Translations under genes and position numbers: made by a program
Notes under the pieces: model-generated
What the model saw: only the letters and a program-made list of their open reading frames with translations
What the model was told of the DNA's origin: nothing
The model's database searches: none
In this document: one piece after another, positions 1 through 7,153 of the stretch
Numbering within the stretch: the first letter of the stretch is position 1
Layout of the letters: every line of letters starts with the position of its first letter
Assembly (NCBI GenBank): GCA_021129445.1
Contig: JAJOLG010000058.1
Location: 1 to 10,166, forward strand
From: Candidatus Altimarinota bacterium
GTDB lineage: Bacteria; Patescibacteriota; Gracilibacteria; GCA-2401425; JAJOLG01
Direction: 5' to 3'
DNA length: 10,166 nucleotides

Positions 1-30
1 AAAAATAGAAAATTTTAATTTTCTATTTTT
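1..30 (-). terminator. Perfect hairpin terminator, probably bidirectional
   Basis: Bases 1-13 are the exact reverse complement of bases 18-30, leaving a 4-base loop at 14-17. The stem is AT-rich but its arms end in A5 and T5, so either strand gives a hairpin followed by a U-run. It lies 17 bases past the stop of the minus-strand lipoprotein gene and most likely ends that transcript. The next gene to the left lies outside the window, so bidirectional use is a guess. Confidence 0.7.
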
Positions 31-47
31 TGAATAATATTTTTTAA

Positions 48-605
48 TTATTTTGGCATTATCGTTTCCAAAATCTGCTCACAAACTTTTTTCAAATCAT
101 CAACTTTTATTTTTCAACATTGAGTTTTATCAAGATTTTGAATTGCTAAACTTGTAAAAACATCTGCTTCACACTTATCTTTTTCGGATCAAGTCAAATT
201 TGCACATTGTCATTTTTTTTCTTCAACTTTTTCTTTCAAAACCTTTTCACTATCAATATTTAAATTTTCAACATCTTTTAATTGTTCTTTCATATCTTCA
301 ATTGTCAAACCTCATTCTTTTTTAACTTTTTGCTCAACATTTTTTATATCATCTATTTTTTCAGCATCTTTATTGATAAAATTATTGTCATTTACTCAAA
401 TGTTTTTCAATTCAACATTTTCATCAGATTGAATATCTTTTTCTGCATCTTTAATTTGTTCAACTTTTTTTTCAGAAACTTCTTGTCATTTTTTTTCTCA
501 CACTGTAATATCTTCATTAATATTCTTAATTTCCTCTGTTTTAAAAACAGAATTACAAGAACTTAAAATTAAAATTGGTAAAATTAAAAAGATTATTTTT
601 TTCAT
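48..605 (-). CDS. Small lipoprotein with a C-terminal four-cysteine domain
   Basis: This is a 185-residue protein under UGA=Gly, starting at the only plausible ATG (603-605) and ending in TAA. Residues 1-16 are a lysine-initiated hydrophobic signal followed by the lipobox L14-S15-S16-C17, so it should be lipid-anchored at Cys17 on the outer face of the membrane. Residues 20-130 are highly charged, rich in Lys, Glu, Asp and Ile, and look helical or coiled-coil. The C-terminal ~50 residues carry Cys134, Cys145, Cys163 and Cys175 (spacing C-x10-C-x17-C-x11-C), regular enough for two disulfides or a small helical Cys domain. I do not recognise a named family. A divergent neighbour, folD, starts 154 bases upstream. 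No Shine-Dalgarno is present, only an A-rich leader. I am confident it is a gene and a lipoprotein; the function is unknown. Confidence 0.9.
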
Positions 606-627
606 TTTTTTAAAATTATTTTTTTAT

Positions 628-633
628 ATTATA
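628..633 (-). promoter_or_regulatory. Possible -10 box for the lipoprotein gene
   Basis: The minus strand reads TATAAT here, a perfect sigma-70 -10 match, 22 bases before the lipoprotein ATG. The hexamer at -35 distance (651-656, TTTTTG on the minus strand) is a poor match. In sequence this AT-rich a TATAAT arises easily by chance, so confidence is low. Confidence 0.35.
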
Positions 634-651
634 AAAAATAAATCACAAAAC

Positions 652-681
652 AAAAACTATTTTACTGCACAAATAGTTTTT
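652..681. terminator. Hairpin with flanking A/T runs between divergent genes
   Basis: An 11-base stem (652-662 pairing with 671-681) encloses the loop 663-670. It has A5 on the left and T7 on the right, the form of an intrinsic terminator on the plus strand; on the minus strand the hairpin is followed by T5-G-T4. Its place is odd because both flanking genes read away from it, so no annotated transcript should end here. It may end upstream antisense transcription, insulate the two promoters, or end a small unrecognised transcript. The rest of 606-759 is A/T-run sequence. A TAAAAT at 742-747 is a weak candidate -10 for folD, with no convincing -35. Confidence 0.45.
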
Positions 682-759
682 TTATGATATTTTTATTTTT
701 TAAAAAAATTTTGTTTTTCCAAAAAATTTCTTTTTACTTTTTAAAATTTTTATAAAAAT

Positions 760-1617
760 ATGACAATTCTAGATTGAAAAAAATTATCGGAAAAAATAAA
801 AAATGAATTAAAAAATAAAATTCAAAAAGAAAAAATTTTTGCTCATATTTGAGTAATTTTAATTTGAGACAATCCTGCATCAAAAATTTATGTAAAATAC
901 AAGGAAAAATTTGCAGAAGAGATTTGAGTAAAATTTACAAAATTTATTTACGATGAAAAAATTTCTGAAAAAGAAATTTTGAATAAAATTGAAAAATTAA
1001 ATAAAAACCCTGATTTTACAGGAATTTTCGTTCAATTACCAGTCCCAAAACATATTTCTGTTCAAAAAATAATTGAAAAAATTGATCCAAAAAAAGATGT
1101 AGACTGATTTTCTCAACAAAATATTTGAGAAATGTTTTTAAATCAATGATGAATTTTTCCAGCAACTCCAAAATGAATTTTAAGACTTTTAGATGAATAC
1201 AAAATTGAAATTGAATGAAAAAATGCAGTTGTAATTTGAAGGTCAAATATTGTCGGAAAACCGCTTTCTACAATGCTTTTAAATAGATGAGCAACTATTA
1301 CAACTTGTCATTCAAAAACAAAAAATTTGAATTTTTATTTAAAAAATGCAGATTTAATTATTGTGGCAGTTTGAAGAGAAAATTTTTTAGATTGAGAAAA
1401 TATCAAAAAATGAGCTGTAATTATTGATGTTTGAATAAATCCAAATTCAAATTTGGAAATAAAATCGCAAATTGTTTGAGATTGTAATTTTGAAAAATGT
1501 TGTGAAATTGCGAGTTTTATTACTCCTGTGCCAGGTTGAGTTGGGCCGATGACGATTGCGAGTTTGATGGAGAATTCGGTAAAATTAGCAAGAAATAACA
1601 AAATTTGCGAATTTTAA
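760..1617 (+). CDS. folD: Bifunctional methylene-THF dehydrogenase / methenyl-THF cyclohydrolase FolD
   Basis: This cytosolic enzyme interconverts 5,10-methylene-, 5,10-methenyl- and 10-formyl-tetrahydrofolate using NADP(H). The 285-residue length is normal for the family. The N-terminal catalytic domain contains GDNPAS (36-41) and the YVKYK stretch (44-48), whose Lys48 aligns with the family's catalytic lysine. Further on come VQLPVP (91-96) and KDVDGF (112-117). The Rossmann domain carries VVIGRSNIVGKP (157-168), VAVG (202-205), IIDVGIN (221-227) and the C-terminal TPVPGGVGPMT (255-265). By my hand count about 18 of its glycines are TGA and four are GGN, and the TGA positions coincide with conserved family glycines. 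The start is the ATG at 760, because MTILDGKKLS matches the usual FolD N-terminus. No Shine-Dalgarno is visible. The carbamoyltransferase follows after 24 bases and may be co-transcribed. Confidence 0.97.
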
Positions 1618-1641
1618 AAAAAAATAAAAGTCAATAAAAAT

Positions 1642-3690
1642 ATGAAAATAATCTGAATATCCGCATTCTTTCACGATTCCGCTTCGGCTCTAATCCAAGA
1701 CTGAGAAATAATTTCCGCAGTTCAAGAAGAAAGATTTACTAGAAAAAAACAAGATGCAAAATTCCCAGAGAACTCAATAAAATGGATTTTAAAAAAAAAT
1801 AATTTATCAATAAATAAAATCGATTTTTTTGTTTTTTATGAAAAACCATTTTTAAAGTTTGAGAGACTTTTAGAAAATTTTTTATCTGAAGTTCCGTTTT
1901 GAATAGAAAATTTTTTTACTGCAATTCCGGTTTGGATAAAGGAAAAATTGTTTTTGAAAAGAATTTTAATTCAAAATTTATTTGAAATTTATGCTGAAAA
2001 TTTTTTAAATGAAGTAAAAAATATTTTTGAAAATAAAAAAAATATTTCAGATGAAGAAAAAATTTTTTTTGAAGAATTAAAAAATTTTTTAAATTGAAAG
2101 AAAAAATTTCAAGATTATAAAAAATTTTTTTGAAATAAAAAAAATCAAAAATTTTTGAAAAATTGAAAAAATTTTCTTGATGAAAAAGAATTTTACAAAA
2201 ATTTTTCACAGAAAATAAAATTTTCAACTCATCACGAAAGCCATTCCGCTTCTGCATTTTACCCATCTCCTCTTGAAGATGCTGCGATTTTGACTATTGA
2301 CGGGGTTTGAGAATGGACGACAACTTCAATCGCACACTGAAAATGAAAGAAAATTAATTTTTTGCAAGACATAAAATATCCGCATTCACTTGGTCTTTTT
2401 TACTCGGCGATTACATATTTTTTGGGGTTCAAAGTGAATTCTTGAGAATATAAAGTCATGGGTTTAGCTCCATATTGAGAGGAAAAATGAGTGGAAAAAT
2501 TTTATAAATTAATGAAAGAAAATTTAATTGATGTTAAAAAAGATTGAAGTTTCAGGCTTAATTTAAAATATTTTTCGTATTTGAGAGGTTTAAGAATGAC
2601 AAATGAAAATTTGGAAAAATTATTTTGAGTGCAAAAAAGAATTCCTGAAAAAAATTTAGAACAAATTCATATGGATATCGCATGAGCACTGCAAAAACTC
2701 ACCGAAGAAATAATGATTAAACTTGCAAAAACTACAAAAAAAATCACAGGTTCAAAAAATCTTTGTTTGGCTTGATGAGTAGCTTTAAATTGTGTTTGAA
2801 ATGGGAAAATTTTGGAAGAATGAATTTTTGAAAATATTTGGATTCAGCCAGCAAGTTGAGATGCAGGTGGTGCGGTTTGATGAGCTTTGGCATTTTATTT
2901 TTCACAAAAAAATACAATTAGAAATTTACAAAAATGAGAAGATAAAATGAAATGAGCCTACCTTTGACCACAATCATCAGAAAAAGAAATTTTAAAAACT
3001 ATAAAAAAATTTTGAGCAAAATTTAAAAAAATGGATGATGAAAAACTTTTTGATAAAATTTCCGAAGAGTTAAAAAATTGAAAAGTTATTTGATGGCATC
3101 AATGAAAAATGGAGTTTTGACCAAGATCACTTTGAAATCGTTCAATTATTTGAGATGCGAGAAATCCTGAAATGCAGAAAAAAATGAATTTAAAAATAAA
3201 ATTCAGAGAAAGTTTTAGACCATTTGCACCGGCAGTTTTAGAGGAAGATGTTGAAAAATACTTTAAAATAAATACAAAATCGTCTTACATGCTTTTGGTT
3301 GCAGATGTTCAAGAAAAAATTAGAAAAAAAATTTCTGAAAATGAAAAAAAATTATTTTGAATTGAAAAATTAAATATTCCAAAATCGGAAATTCCTGCGG
3401 TGACTCATGTTGATTATTCTGCAAGAATTCAGACTGTTTCCAAAAAAACAAATCCAAAATTTCATAAATTGATTTCAAAATTTAAAGAAAAAACTTGAAG
3501 TTCAATTTTGATAAATACAAGTTTTAATGTTCGTTGAGAGCCAATTGTTTGTACAGCAGACGATTCTTACAAATGTTTTATGAGAACTTGAATGGATTAT
3601 TTGGTAATTGAAAACTTTGTGTTTAAAAAAAGTGAACAGCCGGATTTTTGAGATGATGAAAAATGGAAAGAAGAGTTTGTTTTGGATTAA
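1642..3690 (+). CDS. NodU/CmcH/TobZ-family carbamoyltransferase
   Basis: The family uses carbamoyl phosphate and ATP to make a carbamoyl-adenylate in its N-terminal Kae1-like domain, then transfers the carbamoyl group to a hydroxyl of a sugar or small molecule. The protein has 682 residues. It opens with [17 protein letters not shown] (5-21) and [10 protein letters not shown] (27-36). The metal- and nucleotide-binding HH-x2-H motif is His197, His198 and His201, followed by TIDGVGEW (218-225). Later motifs are LAGGVALNC and ASGDAGGAVG, then FGPRSLGNRSI, FRPFAPA and [11 protein letters not shown] of the C-terminal YrdC-like domain. A Lys/Phe/Asn-rich stretch at about 100-190 looks longer than usual and may explain a length above the common ~570-610. 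Most glycines in these motifs are TGA. The acceptor is unknown; surface glycan or glycolipid is a guess. No glycosyltransferase is visible nearby. It ends 16 bases from the convergent pilT-like gene. Confidence 0.95.
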
Positions 3691-3706
3691 GATTTATATT
3701 TTTATA

Positions 3707-5140
3707 TTAATTCCCTAAATAACTCTCATTCATGCCTAAAACATTCCTCATTCAATCTGGATCATTTGAATGTTTTATAGCATTTTCTGGACTAATATTT
3801 CAAAGTTGCACATTTTTCAAAATATCCTCATCAAGCAACTGCATCCCCTCCTGTTTTCAGGTTTGAATAATAGATTCAAGCTGATGAACTTGATTTTCAC
3901 GAATTAAATTTCAAACAGCATAATTATTTACCATAATTTCCATCACAACTTGTAAACCTCATCAGATTTTTGGAATTAATTTTTGAGTTATAATTCAAGC
4001 TAAAGCCTCAGAAAGCTGCAATCTAACCTGATTTTGTTGAGCTGCTGAAAATGAATCAATAATTTTATTTATACATTGCATTGAATTCCTCGCATGAATT
4101 GTAGAAAAAACCAAATGCCCTGACTCTGCAATTGTAATTGCTGATTTAATTGATTCTAAATCCCTCATTTCTCACAAAAATAACACATTTGGATTTTGAC
4201 GAAGTGCAGATTTCATCGCTTTTTGAAATGAAATCGTATCTGTTCACACTTCTCTTTGTTCAATCCAAGATTTTTTCTTTTCAAAAGTATATTCAACCGG
4301 ATCCTCAATTGAAATAATATGCTTTGAAAAATTTTCATTGATATTATCAATCATTGCAGCAATTGTTGTAGATTTTCAAGATCAAGTTACTCAACAAAGC
4401 AACACGATTCATGAATTTCTTTCAGATAAATCTTTTAAAATCGCTGGAACTCATAAAGATTCCAAAGATTTAATATCTGATCTTAAATACCTAAAAGTTG
4501 CAGATGGATTTTTTGCCTGATGAAAAGCATTTACCCTAAATCTAAAATGCTCTCAATCCTCTCTTTCCCATTCATAAGCAAAATCTGTTTCTAATTCTTC
4601 CTCAAATTCTTTTTTATTTTTTTCTGTAAAAATTGAAAATAAAAATTCTTTAACTATTTCTTTTGTTAATTTTCACAATCTTTTTGCAGGAAAAATTCAT
4701 CACTCAATTTTTACTCATAAAAAATATCAAGGCACTGGATATATATCACTCGCCTCATTTTCAACCATAATTGACAAAAATTTTCATTTCAAATCAAGTT
4801 CATCAAAATTTGATGGATATTTTATATTATCGTCAACCACCTGACCTTCTTCAATATTTTTTTGTGCAGGAGGTGCAATTATTTCTGGATCTTGCTCTTC
4901 TTTTTTAAAACTTTTTAATTCATTTCATAAATTTTCATCCTGAACACTTTCAGAAAAACCATTTTCAGCTTCATTATTTTGCAAATTTTCTTGATTATTT
5001 TCAGAAAAATTTTCATCCTGAATACTTCAAGAATTTTTCATAAATTGTGTACTTCATTGATTTTGCAAATCTTGAAAAACATTTCATCATTGACCATTTT
5101 GTCAAAAATTTTGCCCATTGTTTTGAAAATTTTCTTCCAT
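3707..5140 (-). CDS. pilT: PilT-type retraction ATPase with an Asn/Gln-rich N-terminal extension
   Basis: A cytosolic hexameric AAA-like ATPase of the type IV pilus/type II secretion family; PilT members power pilus retraction. Of 477 residues, about 120-470 align by eye with canonical PilT: the N-terminal domain with SDIYPVPG (131-138) and RFRVNAFHQ (200-208), then Walker A GVTGSGKST (250-258). These are followed by the Asp box IEDPVEYTF (278-286), QREVGTDT (295-302), Walker B VLFLGEMRD (319-327) and the His box STIHAR (346-351). All three Walker A glycines are TGA codons. Residues 1-115 are an acidic, Asn/Gln/Ser-rich, low-complexity extension with the near-repeats SIQDENF and SVQDENL; ordinary PilT has about 340-380 residues and lacks it. 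The gene follows the membrane protein at 5161 by 20 bases, suggesting one operon. No PilB, PilC or PilQ is in the window. Confidence 0.95.
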
Positions 5141-5160
5141 ATTTTTATTTTATTTTTATT

Positions 5161-6135
5161 TTAAACCCTTCATCAAACTAAGGTAGTTACAAGTACATAA
5201 GCCACAGAAATGATTATCGATCAAATTATAACATTTTTTATGATAGCTTTTCACTCCTGAGCCTCTTCTTCACCGGAAAATATCATTTTTGCTCATCAAT
5301 AAATAATCATTGCAACGGCAATTGATGCCAAAAATCATAAAATATAATTTAATAATCATGAAACTTCGGCAACAACTTTTCACATATCTCTTCATTCTCA
5401 AGTTACTCAATTTCAATAAACTCAAAAATAAACCAATGTTTTACTAAATAAAATCACAACAAGTCAAATTCATGTCCATAAAATTGTATCTTTCTGTTCT
5501 TTTAATTTCACTTCTGAATCATGTGCAAAAATCATTGAAACTGCTGATTTTATCATCATTACAAGTGCAATTAAAATTACAAAAGTTTCAATATATCAAA
5601 TCAATCATTCAATTTGTAAAACTCAAATTTTCGCAGCATCAACAGCACTTCAAGTTGAATTTAAAATTTCTCAAGCTTTTTGCGTTCAAGATCATCAGAA
5701 AAATACAGTTCTAACCAATGGTTCAATTAAAAAAGTCATCAAAAGTGCTGCAATGGTCCATAAAATTTTTGATTTTGCAGCTGCTAATTCGTCTGCGCTT
5801 CAATTTATTACCAAAGAAATTCAAGTATAAAACAAATATATAAAAGCAAAAAATCACATAAATTTAACCAAAACCTCAACAATTCTCATTATTGCAATTT
5901 GTAAAGAATCTGCTCAGTCTCACCTTTTCTCCATTTCTATACCTTGTTCTCTTGAAAAAGAATTTACAAGTCAAGCATCAGAATTACTAAATTGAATTTC
6001 TAAAATATTATCTCATGCAAAAATTTCTGAATTTACAAAAAAAATTCAGAAAAAAAATATAGAAACTAAAAAAAAATTTTTAATTCAAGAAAAAAATTTT
6101 TCAGCCGATAAAAAATTTTTTATTCTTTTTTTCAT
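5161..6135 (-). CDS. Membrane protein of three tandem T4SS-pilin-like modules (A)
   Basis: The 324-residue protein starts at ATG 6133-6135 (MKKRIKN...). A basic N-terminus and hydrophobic stretch (about 20-35) end in a plausible signal peptidase site IFA|GD (40/41). The rest repeats a module three times, at about 80-145, 173-240 and 255-320. Each has a hydrophobic helix, a short loop rich in Gly/Ser/Asp/Glu with lysines (ADELAAAKSK, DSEVKLKEQK, GEEEAQEGKA), and a second hydrophobic helix. The last copy (YGGAKMIFSGEEEAQEGK, then KNVIIGSIIIS) closely resembles the VirB2/TrbC-like 'T4SS pilin' proteins common in CPR genomes, which normally have one such module. The total is about six membrane helices after the signal. 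The gene is sandwiched between its paralogue (2 bases away) and pilT (20 bases), so a role in a pilus or secretion assembly is likely but inferred. The family assignment is from memory of pattern, not a search. Confidence 0.85.
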
Positions 6136-6137
6136 TT

Positions 6138-7028
6138 TTAATTTGGTAAAAATATCGTTACAAGCGAATAACTTGACATTAAAATCACAAGTCAAATTGC
6201 AACATTTTTCATAATTCATTTTGCCAATTCAGTGTTATCATTTCATTCTCAACTTGAAAAAATGTAATAAACTCATGCTAAAATTATCAATCAAACTCAT
6301 CAAATTGTAATAAATTGCATAAAATATCAAACAACTCACATAATTTCTTGAGTTGTTGAAAGTGAAGCTCACTCATTTACTCATTTCATTCAATAATTTG
6401 TAAAAAATATTTCATAAATAAATTTTCTCGACAAAAGTGTGACCATCAATCAAACTCATGCAGATAAAATTTTTTTAAACTCATCTTCAATTCATTCTCA
6501 TTGCGATTTCACAATTTTTATTCAAGAAATTACAATCACAGCAACAGCAATTCATCAAATTAAAATCGCTGAAAAATCAACCAAAATATTCGCCATAGAT
6601 TCAAAAGCTCAAATATTTCAAAAATCCGCATTATTATTTCACAAAATTGGATCAACAGCCTCTGCAATTTTTCAAGAAAATGAAATTAAAACAAATCACA
6701 AAATTGCAAATCAAAAATTTGTTCAAAATTTTTTAAATGCATTTTCCGCCTCTGCTCACACCGAAAAAATCACAGCAAATAAAGAAACAATGATAAAAAT
6801 AATTGAAATTCAAACCATGATAAATTTTATCAGAGGGACAAAAGTTCAAGTTAAATAAGTTTTCACTTGCTCAACTCAATCTCAATCTTTATGGGTTAAT
6901 TTTAATTGATTATCAATCTCATTTGCCCATCAATCAGGCAAATATCATGCATTTGTAAAATTTGGAAAAAAACAAAAAATTCAAAAAAATAAAATAATTC
7001 AAAAAAATATTTTTTGAAAATTAAGCAT
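6138..7028 (-). CDS. Membrane protein of three tandem T4SS-pilin-like modules (B)
   Basis: The 296-residue protein is a paralogue of the gene after it. A hydrophobic signal at 1-25 ends in a plausible cleavage site TNA|GY (27/28). Three two-helix modules follow at about 58-125, 145-208 and 228-294. Their inter-helix loops are GAEAENAFKK, SQGEGIEDEFKK and SSGEGNDNTELAKG. The third module (LIILAGVYYIFSSG..., then KNVAIGLVILMSSYSLV) is the most pilin-like, as in protein A. The TAA stop lies two bases before the ATG of protein A, so the two are almost certainly co-translated and may form a heteromeric membrane complex. The start at 7026-7028 is the first ATG giving the signal peptide; no Shine-Dalgarno precedes it. 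The homology assignment is by eye and the exact function is unknown. Confidence 0.85.
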
Positions 7029-7086
7029 TTTTGCCGAAAAAATTTTTTTAACAATATTCAAAAAAAATTTTATGTTTATAAATCTT

Positions 7087-7127
7087 TTTATTTTACACAA
7101 AAAAATTTATTTTACATAAAAAAATTT
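7087..7127. repeat. Two overlapping 22-base direct repeats before the pilin-module operon
   Basis: Bases 7087-7108 and 7106-7127 are identical except for one base (position 12 of the unit, C versus T), giving a period of 19. On the minus strand each copy carries TAAAAT (7095-7090 and 7114-7109), one mismatch from a sigma-70 -10 box. The repeat lies 59 bases upstream of the ATG at 7028, so it could be a pair of regulator half-sites or tandem -10 boxes. No good -35 is seen. A/T-run slippage is the dull alternative. Confidence 0.4.
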
Positions 7128-7153
7128 TTGCAAATAAATTAAAATATTTTTTT

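Noticed and set aside
282-566. Plus-strand Phe/Ile/Asn-rich 94-codon open frame opposite the lipoprotein
   Set aside because: Its low-complexity composition reflects antisense AT-rich coding; the minus strand encodes a lipoprotein with signal, lipobox and Cys pattern.
760-1617. Mycoplasma-type code (UGA=Trp)
   Set aside because: Tryptophan would then replace invariant glycines in FolD and in the PilT P-loop, and TGG is used separately for tryptophan.
1916-2266. Minus-strand 116-codon Phe/Lys-rich open frame
   Set aside because: It is antisense to the carbamoyltransferase insert and its repetitive look comes from A/T runs.
1642-3690. Reading the region as a set of broken or frameshifted pseudogenes under the standard code
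   Set aside because: All interruptions are TGA, none are TAA or TAG, and replacing them with glycine restores full-length proteins with intact family motifs.
3691-3706. A terminator between the convergent carbamoyltransferase and pilT genes
   Set aside because: Only a weak TATA/TATA pairing is present in the 16-base gap; it is not distinguishable from random AT-rich sequence.
6439-6858. Plus-strand open frame of 139 codons inside the pilin-module gene
   Set aside because: It is antisense to protein B, has no recognisable motif, and arises because the minus gene's TGA glycines read as TCA on the plus strand.
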